Shown here one piece after another: positions 44,888 to 53,728 of a DNA stretch of 64,000 nucleotides; position 1 is the stretch's first letter, and each line of letters opens with the position of its first letter. The stretch is from Bifidobacterium lemurum. Lineage in GTDB: Bacteria; Actinomycetota; Actinomycetes; Actinomycetales; Bifidobacteriaceae. The DNA lies in NCBI RefSeq assembly GCF_014898175.1, contig NZ_CP062948.1, forward strand, positions 1,674,001-1,738,000, given 5' to 3'. The notes beneath the pieces are model-generated. The model saw only the letters and a list, made by a program, of their open reading frames with translations, made no database searches and had not been told where the DNA came from. The position numbers were made by a program, and so were the translations under genes.

Positions 44888-45127
44888 GGGTTCTCTCCTT
44901 GTTCTGTTCCCGAAGGAACGCGTATTGCCAATGGTTGGAGACCTCTCCTATCCTAACGCGTATCCCGGCGCGATCGCGCGGTGGCGCGACGTCGTGTCCG
45001 TAGCGCGCGGATGCGTGATACTCGGCTCCACTTGCGTCGGTGGCGTGGCGGCGTCCGTCGCGTGTGCGGATGCGTGCGTTCGCGCACACGCGCATGGCTC
45101 GCGATGTATGCCTCCATGTCTTGCGGC

Positions 45128-46330
45128 TTACGATGCGCCGCCCGGGTTCTCGCGCAGGAAGGGGGCGTTGGTGATGACGAGATTGCCGTCGCCGTCCACC
45201 AGTCCTTCGATTTCGATCACGCCGCGCACCGGCAGGGGGCGGCCGGTGAAGAAGGGGCTGGTTTTGGGCGCGGGGGAGAAGCGGAGGGCTCCCGACACCA
45301 TCAGTCCGGTCGGCAGGAGGCGCGGCTGCGCCGGTGCCCCGGTCACGGCGGCCTCCTGAGACGCGGTGGCCTCCTCGGATGCGTTCGCGTCCGTGCTCGC
45401 GTCGGTATCTTCGGATGGAATGGACGCTTCCTCGCCATTGGCTTCGCCTTCCGCGCCCGCCGTTGATTCGGCATGGTCGCCGGTCGGTTCCCCGTCGTTT
45501 CCGATTGAGGGCTCGCCGGTGCGCGGTTCCTCGGCGAACCCGTCGGGTCCGGTGCCAAAGGCGTCCGTCGGAGATGCGTCGTTCTCCTTGTCTTCCTTCG
45601 ACCGCCCGTAATCCGGCAGATCCGGCACGCCTTCGGGCTCCGGCTCGAGGATCGCGCGGGGATGGCGTTCGGCGGATTCGCCGCCGTTCGGGGAATCGCT
45701 TTCGCCCGGGGAGTCGGCGCCGCGGCCCAGATGGTAGTCCTCGGGCGTGATCGCGCCGTCGAGCAGCATCCGCGCGTCGGAGGGGATGTCCAAGCCTTTG
45801 GAATATTCCGAGGCGATCAGCGACTGCCATCCCTCGCGCGGCAGATAGCCGTCACGCACGCCGGAGCGGCAGTCCTCGGCGAAGGTGCGCGCCAATTCGT
45901 CGACCTTCTCATTGCCGGCGTTGCCCGCGTGGCCCTTCACCCATACGAAGCGCACCGAACCCTCGCGCGCGCCGATCTCCTCGTCGATGGCCTTGATGAT
46001 CTGAGCGTTCTTCACCGGCTTCTTCTGCGAGTTCTTCCAGCCGTTCTTCTTCCAGCCTTTGACCCAGGTGGTCGAACAGTTGATCGCGTACTGCGAATCC
46101 GTTTCGATCACCAGCGGCTCCGCGCCCGGATGCGCGCGCAGCGCCTCCAGCACCGCGCATAATTCGCCGATCTGATTCGTGCCGTTGGTGGCGCCGCCCG
46201 CGTCGCAGTCGCCCGGATGCTCATGCCCGGGCGTGCCGCCCGCATGAGGCGTGTGGTCGGCCCATGCCCATCCCATGGGGCCGTTGGGGTTGGCGAGCGC
46301 CGAACCGTCTGTGGATACCGTGATAGTCAT
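45128..46330 (-). CDS. rnhA: ribonuclease HI with long C-terminal extension
   Basis: 400 aa, far above the ~155 of E. coli RNase HI. Residues 1-155 are the enzyme, which cuts RNA in RNA-DNA hybrids; the metal ligands Asp8, Glu56, Asp78 and Asp144 and the loop His134 (VKGHAGNAGN) are all present. Residues ~155-340 are acidic, Ser/Glu/Asp/Ala-rich and probably disordered. The last ~60 residues (LPTGLMVSGALRFSPAPKTSPF to the end) look folded and distinct. The gene symbol is by domain; the extension's role is unknown. Confidence 0.9.
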   Translation of the reverse strand: MTITVSTDGSALANPNGPMGWAWADHTPHAGGTPGHEHPGDCDAGGATNGTNQIGELCAVLEALRAHPGAEPLVIETDSQYAINCSTTWVKGWKKNGWKNSQKKPVKNAQIIKAIDEEIGAREGSVRFVWVKGHAGNAGNEKVDELARTFAEDCRSGVRDGYLPREGWQSLIASEYSKGLDIPSDARMLLDGAITPEDYHLGRGADSPGESDSPNGGESAERHPRAILEPEPEGVPDLPDYGRSKEDKENDASPTDAFGTGPDGFAEEPRTGEPSIGNDGEPTGDHAESTAGAEGEANGEEASIPSEDTDASTDANASEEATASQEAAVTGAPAQPRLLPTGLMVSGALRFSPAPKTSPFFTGRPLPVRGVIEIEGLVDGDGNLVITNAPFLRENPGGAS

Positions 46331-46384
46331 GCGCTCCAGCCTACGGACGGGGTGCGAAATCGGCCGTGGCCGGCTTCCGGGACG

Positions 46385-47410
46385 TCACCGACACGGATGC
46401 GCGGGGCCGATGCTGACGCGTTCGACGAATGCGGAGGGCAGCATCACCGGCTCGAGGTTCGGGTGGAGCACGGTGTGGTGCAACCGCCCGATCAACGCGT
46501 CCACGGCATGCTGGGCCAATTGTTTGCGGGGCAGACGCACGGAGCTGAGCCGCGGATCGACCAGCAGGCTGACGGGCAGGTCGTCGACGCCGATCACCGA
46601 AACGTCGTCGGGCACGCTATATCCGCGGGCCCGCAACGCCGCCATGAACCCGATGGCGACGACGTCGTTGTAGGCGATGACGGCGGTGGTCGGATTGCCG
46701 AGGAACTTGGCGGCGACTCCGTATCCGCCGGCGTAGGTGGGCTCGGCGCCGGGAATGCGCTTCAGGGTGATGTGACGCCGCGCGCACAGTTCGCTGATCG
46801 TCCGCCAGCGGATGCCGTCCTGCCAGGAGGCCACGGGGCCGGAGAGATACGTCAGTGAATCATGGCCCAAGGCGATCAGCCGTTCGATCGCGTCGGTCAG
46901 GCCGGGAGTGGGGTCTCCGCTGATGGATTGCAGTCCGCGCACCGGTCGGTTGATGGTCACCGCCGGTTTGATTTCGGCGATTTTGCGGATGGTGACGTCC
47001 GAGGCCCGCGATGAGGCGAGGATGAAGCCGTCCACATGCGCGTGGGCCAGTTGCAGCGCGTTGCGTTCGATGGCGCCGGTCTCCTCCGCGTCGATGACCA
47101 TCAGCCCGAACCCTTTGCGCATGCATTGATGCTGCGCGCTTTTCACATAGTCGGCGAACACCGGATTGGCGATATCCGCCACGCTGATCGCCAATATGCC
47201 ATGCAGCCGCCCGCCGTCGGCGGGGGCGGGGGTGTCGACGGCACGCGCGCGGTACCCCAAGGCGTCGGCCGCGGCGAACACCCGTTTGGCGGTGCTCGCG
47301 CTCACCCGGCCGGGCCTCGCGAAAGCCCGCGACACCGTGGATATGGACACGCCGGCGGCTTCGGCCACGTCGCGGATGGTGACGGTGCTCTCGGGATCTG
47401 GTGCGCTCAT
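46385..47410 (-). CDS. LacI-family transcriptional regulator (likely hexuronate genes)
   Basis: 341 aa from ATG 47410. The N-terminal LacI helix-turn-helix VTIRDVAEAAGVSISTVSRAFARPGRVS is at residues 9-36, followed by a periplasmic-binding-protein-like effector domain ending SFVERVSIGPAHPCR-like. It is divergent from uxuB with 118 bp between starts. By position it probably represses the uxu/kdg genes and is released by a pathway intermediate. Confidence 0.9.
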   Translation of the reverse strand: MSAPDPESTVTIRDVAEAAGVSISTVSRAFARPGRVSASTAKRVFAAADALGYRARAVDTPAPADGGRLHGILAISVADIANPVFADYVKSAQHQCMRKGFGLMVIDAEETGAIERNALQLAHAHVDGFILASSRASDVTIRKIAEIKPAVTINRPVRGLQSISGDPTPGLTDAIERLIALGHDSLTYLSGPVASWQDGIRWRTISELCARRHITLKRIPGAEPTYAGGYGVAAKFLGNPTTAVIAYNDVVAIGFMAALRARGYSVPDDVSVIGVDDLPVSLLVDPRLSSVRLPRKQLAQHAVDALIGRLHHTVLHPNLEPVMLPSAFVERVSIGPAHPCR

Positions 47411-47528
47411 ACCGCCCAGCCTACACCGCGGACGGCGTAAGGCGAGGAAAACCATGGCAAAGCCACACGGCGGGCATCGCGAAAACCACATAATAAAGCC
47501 ATCGCTTATTCTTTGAAAGAAGGATCCA
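47411..47528. promoter_or_regulatory. divergent promoter region lacI-type/uxuB
   Basis: The 118-bp gap holds a weak dyad AATAA-N9-TTATT (47492-47510) just before the uxuB ribosome-binding site GAAAGAAGGATCC. A CATAAT hexamer (47489-47494) could be a -10 box. No perfect LacI-type palindrome with a central CG was found, so the operator is not fixed. Confidence 0.35.
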
Positions 47529-49169
47529 ATGGTGCATCTCAACGATGATTTCACGCTTCACGCGGATCAGTGGCGGCAGGCCGGAATCGCGGTTCCCTCA
47601 TTCGACGTCGACGCGATGCGCGAGACGACGGCCGCCCATCCCTACTGGCTGCATTTCGGCGCGGGCAACCTGTTCCGTGCGGTGCACGCGCCGATCGCCC
47701 AGACGCTGATCGAGACGGGGGAGACCGGCTCCGGCGTGCTCGCGGCCGAAACCTTCGACCCCGACATCATCGACAAGGCGTATCATCCCTTCGCCGACCG
47801 CTGCCTGCAGGTGGTGCTGAAGGCCGACGGCTCCGTGGAATCCACGCTGATCGCCTCGGTGGCCGGCGCCTTCGGCGTGCGCGCGCATGACGAGCAGTGG
47901 AACGCGCTGGAGCAGGTGTTCACGCATCCCGAACTGCAGTTCGTCACCGTCACCATCACGGAGAAGGGCTATGCGGTCGAAGGCGCGGACGGCAAGCCCC
48001 TGCCGTGGATCGCGCCGGAGGTCGAGAACGGGCCCGATGCGGCGGTGAGCGCGATGGGCGCGATGACCGCGCTGCTGTTCGCCCGATTCAACGCGGGCGG
48101 CACGCCGATCGCGATGGTGAGCACGGACAACTTCTCGCAGAACGGCGACCGGTTCGGCGCGTCTATCCGCCGCTTCGCCGAGCTGTGGCGCGAGCGCGGA
48201 TTCGTCGGCCAGGACTTCGTCGACTGGCTGTCCGACCCCGCCAAGGTGAGCTTCCCGCTGTCCATGATCGACCGCATCACCCCCAATCCGGCCGCGTCGG
48301 TGGCCGCGATGCTTCAGGAGCGCGGCTTCGAGGACACCCAGCTGATCCGCGGCGAACGCGGCACGAATATCGCGCCCTTCGCCAACGCGGAGGAGACCTG
48401 GTATCTGGTCGTGGAGGACGCGTTCCCGAACGGGCGTCCCGCGCTGGAGAAGGCGGGCGTGTACGTGGCCGACCGCGACACGGTGAACCTGGCCGACGAG
48501 ATGAAGGTGACCACCTGCCTGAATCCCCTGCACACGGCGGTGGCGACCTTCGGCATGCTGCTGGGCTACGAATCCATGTCCCAGGCGATCGCCGACCCCT
48601 CGCTCACGGCCCTGGCGGAGCGTCTCGGCTACGACGAGGGACTGCCGGTGGTGGCCGATCCGGGCATCTTCTCGCCGCGCGAGTTCCTGCGCCAAGTGGT
48701 CGAGGTGCGCATCCCGAATCCGAACATCCCCGACACCCCGGCGCGCATCAGCACCGACACCTCGCAGAAGATCCCGGTCCGATACGGCGAGACCATCAAG
48801 AAATACCTCGCCGATTCCGACCTCGACGTGTCCGATCTGATCGCGATCCCGCTGGCCATCGCAGGCTGGCTGCGCCTGCTCATCGGCGCCGATGGCAAGG
48901 GCACGCGCGACGACGGCACCCCGGTGGCCATCAGCCCCGATCCCCGTCTGGGCGAACTGCAGCGCGACCTGGCCGGGCTGAGCGTCGGCGAACGCCACAG
49001 CCATGAGGCCGTGTCCTCGGCCATCGCGCCCATCCTCGAGGACGCGAGCCTGTTCGGCGCCGACCTGACCGACACCGCCTTGGCCCCCGCGATCACGGAC
49101 TATCTCGTCCGGTTCGCGGCCGGCACCAACACCGTCCACACCGTCATCAACGAAGCGCTGGGACTCTAA
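47529..49169 (+). CDS. uxuB: fructuronate reductase-like, mannitol dehydrogenase family
   Basis: 546 aa, somewhat longer than the ~490 norm. The N-terminal NAD-binding fold has FGAGNLFRAVHAP, and the catalytic region has TSQKIPVRYGETIK with the conserved Lys. The family reduces D-fructuronate to D-mannonate (UxuB), D-tagaturonate or fructose. Being directly upstream of mannonate dehydratase makes fructuronate by far the likeliest. First gene of the hexuronate operon, divergent from the LacI regulator. Confidence 0.9.
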   Translation: MVHLNDDFTLHADQWRQAGIAVPSFDVDAMRETTAAHPYWLHFGAGNLFRAVHAPIAQTLIETGETGSGVLAAETFDPDIIDKAYHPFADRCLQVVLKADGSVESTLIASVAGAFGVRAHDEQWNALEQVFTHPELQFVTVTITEKGYAVEGADGKPLPWIAPEVENGPDAAVSAMGAMTALLFARFNAGGTPIAMVSTDNFSQNGDRFGASIRRFAELWRERGFVGQDFVDWLSDPAKVSFPLSMIDRITPNPAASVAAMLQERGFEDTQLIRGERGTNIAPFANAEETWYLVVEDAFPNGRPALEKAGVYVADRDTVNLADEMKVTTCLNPLHTAVATFGMLLGYESMSQAIADPSLTALAERLGYDEGLPVVADPGIFSPREFLRQVVEVRIPNPNIPDTPARISTDTSQKIPVRYGETIKKYLADSDLDVSDLIAIPLAIAGWLRLLIGADGKGTRDDGTPVAISPDPRLGELQRDLAGLSVGERHSHEAVSSAIAPILEDASLFGADLTDTALAPAITDYLVRFAAGTNTVHTVINEALGL

Positions 49170-49208
49170 GAGCCCCGAACCCGATCTTTAACGAAAGGAA
49201 CCACACCC

Positions 49209-50345
49209 ATGCATATGTCATTCCGCTGGTACGGCGAGGGCAACGACACCGTCTCGCTGAACGATATCCGCCAGATCCCCGGCGTGGAGACCATCGTATG
49301 GTCCCTGCACCACAAGCAGGCCGGCGAATTGTGGGAGCCGGAGGAGATCGAGCGCGAGATGGCGCTCATCACCGGCCTGTCCGAAGCCGAGCGCAAGGCC
49401 GGCGTGACCAAAACCTTCAACGCGGACGTGGTCGAATCCGTCAACGTGCACGAATCCATCAAAACCGGCACCACCCTGCTGGGCATGAGCCGCGACGAGG
49501 CGCTCGACAACTACATCAAGACGATCGAGAACCTCGGCCGCGCCGGCGTGAAGGTCGTGACCTACAACTTCATGCCCGTGTTCGACTGGCTGCGCACGGA
49601 GATGTTCCACCCCTGCCCGGACGGCTCCACCGCCCTGTACTACGACGCGAACGTGGTGGCCCAGCTCACCGATCCGCAGGCCCTGGTCGACGAGACGCTG
49701 AACGGCGCCGGCGACCTGACCATGCCCGGCTGGGAGCCCGAACGTCTCGCCCACCTGCCCGAATTCATCGAGGCGTACCAGGGCATCGGACACGACGAAT
49801 ACTACGAGAACTACAAGGTCTTCCTCGACGCGGTGATCCCCACCTGCGAGAAGTACGACGTCAAACTCGCCGTGCATCCCGACGATCCGGCCTTCGACCT
49901 GTTCGGCTGGCCGCGCGTGGTCAGCTCCAAGGAAGGCATCCAGCGCGTGCTCGACCTGAACCCCAGCCCCTACAACGGCCTGTGCCTGTGCCTGGGATCC
50001 TTCTCCTCGCGCCGCGGCAACGATCCGGTCGACGCCGTGAAGACCTTCATGGACCGCATCCACTTCTCGCATGTGCGCAACATCAAATTCCTCGACGCGG
50101 CCGGTTCGTTCAGCGAGGTCGGCCACCGCGCCTCGGAGGGCGACGTGGACACCGTGGGCATTATGAAGGCCTACGCCGAAGCCGGCTATGAGGGCTACAT
50201 CCGCCCCGACCACGGCCGCCACCTGTGGGGCGAGAACACCGAAGAGGGGCGTCCCCGCCCCGGATACGGCCTGTACGACCGCGCGCTGGGCATCCAGTAT
50301 CTGCTCGGCGTGTGGGATTCCTTCACCTACGGAGACGAACGATGA
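49209..50345 (+). CDS. uxuA: mannonate dehydratase
   Basis: 378 aa, TIM-barrel enzyme converting D-mannonate to 2-keto-3-deoxygluconate. It begins MHMSFRWYGEGNDTVSLNDIRQIPGV and shows the family run LAVHPDDPAFDLFGWPRVV and the Mn-binding CLGSFSSRRGNDP...IHFSHVRNI. The start is the ATG at 49209, with AAAGGA upstream. Its stop overlaps the kinase start (ATGA). Confidence 0.96.
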   Translation: MHMSFRWYGEGNDTVSLNDIRQIPGVETIVWSLHHKQAGELWEPEEIEREMALITGLSEAERKAGVTKTFNADVVESVNVHESIKTGTTLLGMSRDEALDNYIKTIENLGRAGVKVVTYNFMPVFDWLRTEMFHPCPDGSTALYYDANVVAQLTDPQALVDETLNGAGDLTMPGWEPERLAHLPEFIEAYQGIGHDEYYENYKVFLDAVIPTCEKYDVKLAVHPDDPAFDLFGWPRVVSSKEGIQRVLDLNPSPYNGLCLCLGSFSSRRGNDPVDAVKTFMDRIHFSHVRNIKFLDAAGSFSEVGHRASEGDVDTVGIMKAYAEAGYEGYIRPDHGRHLWGENTEEGRPRPGYGLYDRALGIQYLLGVWDSFTYGDER

Positions 50346-51322
50346 GCTGGCTGGTGAACGACATCCGCCCGGGCAAGGTGCTGCTCGTCGGCGAGGCGAT
50401 GGGATTGTTCACCGCCGGCGAGGAAGGTCCGTGCAGCCAGGTGGGCGCGTTCGGCGCGTCCGTGGCCGGCGCCGAGCTGAACGTGGCGATCGGTTTGCGC
50501 CGTCTGGGGCAGGATCCGCTGTATATGACCAAAATCGGCGACGATCCGCTGGGCGAACGCATCCGCCTGTTCATGGAGGCCAACCAGCTGGACACCTCGC
50601 TGGTCGAGCTGAGCCGCGAACGCCACACCGGCTTCATGATGAAGACGAAGGAAAGCGCGGGAGATCCGAAAACCTATTACTTCCGCAAGGATTCCGCGGC
50701 CTCGACCATCGGCGCGGGCGACGTGCGCGCCCTGGACCTGACCGGGGTGAGCGTGCTGCATCTGACCGGCATCCTGCCGCCGCTGTCGGACTCCTGCCTG
50801 GCGGCGAGCAAGGAGCTGCTGTGCGCGGCCCGCGCGAACCACATGTTCATCTCCTTCGACCCGAATCTGCGCCCCGTCCTGTGGCGTGACCCCGAGACGA
50901 TGCGCTCCACCCTGCGCTCCCTCGCCTCGCACGCCGACCTCGTGCTGCCCGGCATCGGCGAAGGCGTCGAACTGTTCGGCGTGGAACGCGTGGAGGACAT
51001 CGCCCAGGCCTTCCTCGACAACGGATCGCGCGTCGTGGTCGTCAAGGACGGCCCGCGCGGCGCCTACGTCAGCGACGGCAACCAGAGCGCGTACGTGCCG
51101 GGCTTCGTGGTCGACCATGTGGTCGACACCGTCGGCTGCGGCGACGGCTTCGCGGCCGGCGTGCTGTCCGGCCTGCTCGAGGGACTGACCGTCGAGGCCG
51201 CCGTGGAGCGCGGCTGCGCGTTGGGCGCCATCCAAACGCAGCACATCTCGGACAACGAGGGGCTGCCGAACCCGCAGGAGCTCGCCGAATTCACCGCCTC
51301 CCACACGCGGGTCGCCCTGTAG
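50342..51322 (+). CDS. kdgK: 2-keto-3-deoxygluconate kinase, PfkB family
   Basis: 326 aa from ATG 50342, in a 4-bp overlap with uxuA. PfkB/ribokinase fold: GEAMGLFTAGEEGP near the start, GAELNVAIGLRRLG for sugar binding, and the C-terminal DTVGCGDGFAAGVLSGLLEG with the anion hole and catalytic Asp. By operon context it phosphorylates 2-keto-3-deoxygluconate to KDPG. The substrate is inferred from neighbours; the fold alone would allow other sugars. Confidence 0.9.
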   Translation: MSWLVNDIRPGKVLLVGEAMGLFTAGEEGPCSQVGAFGASVAGAELNVAIGLRRLGQDPLYMTKIGDDPLGERIRLFMEANQLDTSLVELSRERHTGFMMKTKESAGDPKTYYFRKDSAASTIGAGDVRALDLTGVSVLHLTGILPPLSDSCLAASKELLCAARANHMFISFDPNLRPVLWRDPETMRSTLRSLASHADLVLPGIGEGVELFGVERVEDIAQAFLDNGSRVVVVKDGPRGAYVSDGNQSAYVPGFVVDHVVDTVGCGDGFAAGVLSGLLEGLTVEAAVERGCALGAIQTQHISDNEGLPNPQELAEFTASHTRVAL

Positions 51323-51418
51323 GCCCGTCCCGCGCGGGCTGCGGCCGCACGGCAAGCGCATAACCATCCATACGACAATCCCCATGACAATCCCCATATG
51401 GGGAAGAAAAGAACACCG

Positions 51419-52084
51419 ATGAGCACAACACACAACACCGAAATCATCGCGCAGCTGGCGCGGCTGGGCATCGTTCCGCTGGTCACTCTGAACACCGTGG
51501 ACGAGGCCGTTCCGCTGGCCGAGGCCTTGGAACGCGGAGGCGTTCCGGTGGCCGAGGTCACTTTCCGCTCGGAATGCGCCATCGAGGGCATGAAGCGCAT
51601 CCGCGACCATGTGCCCGGCGTGACGCTGGTCGCCGGCACCGTGCACACCGTGGACCAGGCGAAGGCCGCGGTCGACGCCGGCTGCGTGGGACTGGTGACG
51701 CCCAGCTTCGACGAGCCCGTGGTCGACTGGGCGCTGGAGCACGACGTGCTGATCCTTCCCGGCACCGCCGTCCCCTCGGATGTGGAGAAGGCCTACGACC
51801 GTGGTCTGCGCCACGCGAAGTTCTTCCCCGCCGAAGCCTATGGCGGCGTGAAGACGCTCAAAGCCCTCGCCGGCCCGTTCTCCGAGATGAGCTTCCTGCC
51901 CACCGGCGGCGTGAGCCTGAAGAACGCGCAGGAATACATCGCGCTGAAGAACGTGTTCGCCATCGGCGGCTCGTTCCCCGTGCCCGCGGCCGCGCAGGCC
52001 GCCGGCGACTGGGACGCGATCGCCCAGGCCTGTCGCGACAGCCGCGCCATCGTCGACCCCATCATCGCGGGCAAAACCAACTGA
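51419..52084 (+). CDS. eda: KDPG aldolase
   Basis: 221 aa from ATG 51419, with GGGGAAGAAAAG upstream; an in-frame ATG at 51398 adds seven residues. Class I aldolase barrel with GVPVAEVTFRS (Glu), TLVAGTVHTVDQA, and the Schiff-base Lys in HAKFFPAEAYGG. It splits KDPG into pyruvate and glyceraldehyde-3-phosphate, the lower Entner-Doudoroff step. It completes the uronate route with uxuB, uxuA and kdgK. Confidence 0.94.
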   Translation: MSTTHNTEIIAQLARLGIVPLVTLNTVDEAVPLAEALERGGVPVAEVTFRSECAIEGMKRIRDHVPGVTLVAGTVHTVDQAKAAVDAGCVGLVTPSFDEPVVDWALEHDVLILPGTAVPSDVEKAYDRGLRHAKFFPAEAYGGVKTLKALAGPFSEMSFLPTGGVSLKNAQEYIALKNVFAIGGSFPVPAAAQAAGDWDAIAQACRDSRAIVDPIIAGKTN

Positions 52085-52096
52085 TTCCCGACGTGC

Positions 52097-52144
52097 GTCG
52101 GGCCGTCCGCCAACGTCAATCGCGCCATCGGCGGACGGCCCGAC
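52097..52144 (+). terminator. 15-bp perfect hairpin between eda and uxaC
   Basis: GTCGGGCCGTCCGCC (52097-52111) and GGCGGACGGCCCGAC (52130-52144) are exact complements with an 18-nt loop. There is no U-tract. It may attenuate uxaC relative to the upstream genes or stabilise the message. Confidence 0.65.
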
Positions 52145-52201
52145 CATCCCGCCACCGGTGGCCCATCCCCACCCATCCGAACGAGCCGAAGAGGATCCAT
52201 C

Positions 52202-53611
52202 ATGCAGACCCTGAACCCCGACCGCCTGTTTCCTGCCGAGCCGACGCAGCGGCGCATCGCGCGCGACCTGTACGACTCGGTGAAGGACATGCCGATCATC
52301 TCGCCCCACGGGCATGTGCCCATCGAATGGTTCGCCACGGATTACCACTTCAGGAACCCGACCGAACTGTTCATCACCCCGGACCATTACGTCACCCGCC
52401 TTATGCACGCGCATGGCGTGGAACTCGCCGACCTGGGCGTGAACCAGAGCGATTTCAGCGAAAGCCAGGCCCGTGAGGCCTTCCTGACGTTCGGCCGCTG
52501 CTGGCGTCGCTACGCCGGCACGCCGATGCGCTACTGGTTCGAGGATTCGCTGGAGCGCGTGTTCTCCATCACCGAGCCTTTCGGTCCGGACAGCGCCGGC
52601 CGCATCTACGACCAGGTCAACGAGATGCTCGCCTCGCCGGAATTCTCCACCAGAGCGTTGGTGCGCCGCTTCAACATCGAATCCATCTCCACCACGGACG
52701 ACCCGGTGGACGACCTGCGTCTGCACGACCAGGTGATCGCCGATCCCGACTTCGGCGCCCTGCTCGCCCCGGCCTTCCGCCCCGACCGCTATCTGGAACC
52801 GGCCGCGCCCGAATGGGCCTCGCTGGTCGACGCGCTGGGCCGATCCGCCGGCGTGGACGCCTCCGGCTACGAGGGCTTCCATGAGGCGATGCGCCGTCGC
52901 CGCCGCTTCTTCAAGGAGCATGGCGCGGTGCTTTCCGACCATTCGCATATGGACGTGTCCTGCGAACGTCTCGCCGACGACGAGGCCGCCCGTCTGTTCG
53001 CCCTCGCGTATGCGGGGAGCATCACGGCGGCCGACGCCGCCCGTCTGCGCGCGCATCTGTTCAACGACCAGGCGCGGCTGGCCCAGGAGGACGGGCTGAT
53101 CATGACGCTGCACCCCGCCGTGCACCGCAGCTACGACCAATACGGCCTGGAGACCTACGGGCGCGACATCGGCGCGGACATCCCCGCCCGGTCGGAGTTC
53201 ACCCGCGCGCTCAAGCCCATCCTGAACGCCTATGGCAACGATTCCAAGTTCCGTCTGGTGCTGTTCACCATGGACGAGACGGTGTTCTCGCGCTCGCTGG
53301 CACCGCTGGCCGGCTACTATCCGTCCGTGTTCGTGGGCGCGCCGTGGTGGTTCCTCGACCAGCCGGAGGCGATGCTGCGCTACTTCGAAGACACGGTGCC
53401 GATCTGCGGTTTCGGCAAACTGTCCGGCTTCATCGACGACACCCGCGCGCTGTGCTCGATCCCCTCAAGGCACGACACCAACCGCCGCGTCACGGCGCGT
53501 TATGTGTCCTCCCTGGTGGCCGACCACCGTCTGTCTTTGGACGAGGGATACGAGGTGATGCGCGGCATGATCCAAACGCAGCCGCGCGAGGTGTTCCGCC
53601 TCAATCCCTGA
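52202..53611 (+). CDS. uxaC: glucuronate isomerase
   Basis: 469 aa. Converts D-glucuronate to D-fructuronate (or galacturonate to tagaturonate), the entry step of the route. Amidohydrolase-superfamily barrel with ISPHGHVPIEWFA (metal His pair), FRNPTELFITPDHYVTR, and VGAPWWFLDQPEAMLRYFEDTVPICGFGKLSGFIDDTRA. The ATG 52202 follows GAGGATCC. It is last in the cluster and convergent with pgm. Confidence 0.96.
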   Translation: MQTLNPDRLFPAEPTQRRIARDLYDSVKDMPIISPHGHVPIEWFATDYHFRNPTELFITPDHYVTRLMHAHGVELADLGVNQSDFSESQAREAFLTFGRCWRRYAGTPMRYWFEDSLERVFSITEPFGPDSAGRIYDQVNEMLASPEFSTRALVRRFNIESISTTDDPVDDLRLHDQVIADPDFGALLAPAFRPDRYLEPAAPEWASLVDALGRSAGVDASGYEGFHEAMRRRRRFFKEHGAVLSDHSHMDVSCERLADDEAARLFALAYAGSITAADAARLRAHLFNDQARLAQEDGLIMTLHPAVHRSYDQYGLETYGRDIGADIPARSEFTRALKPILNAYGNDSKFRLVLFTMDETVFSRSLAPLAGYYPSVFVGAPWWFLDQPEAMLRYFEDTVPICGFGKLSGFIDDTRALCSIPSRHDTNRRVTARYVSSLVADHRLSLDEGYEVMRGMIQTQPREVFRLNP

Positions 53612-53649
53612 CGGATTCCACTACTCTTTGCTGGTTATTATGGTTCAAC

Positions 53650-53695
53650 GGCGAGGGGCGGATGGCTTGGAGATCCAAGCCATCCGCCCCTCGCC
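53650..53695. terminator. 21-bp perfect bidirectional hairpin between uxaC and pgm
   Basis: A 21-bp arm at 53650-53670 is exactly complementary to 53675-53695, with a 4-nt AGAT loop. It lies between the convergent stops of uxaC and pgm and can serve both strands, although U-tracts are short (TTAT on one side). Confidence 0.85.
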
Positions 53696-53728
53696 TTATC
53701 GTGCGTCGCGTGTCGCGTCAGGTCCGCG

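Noticed and set aside
44888-45127. Possible gene between rpiA and the RNase H gene
   Set aside because: Frames here are short or shadows with Arg-rich translations, without ribosome-binding sites or recognisable motifs.
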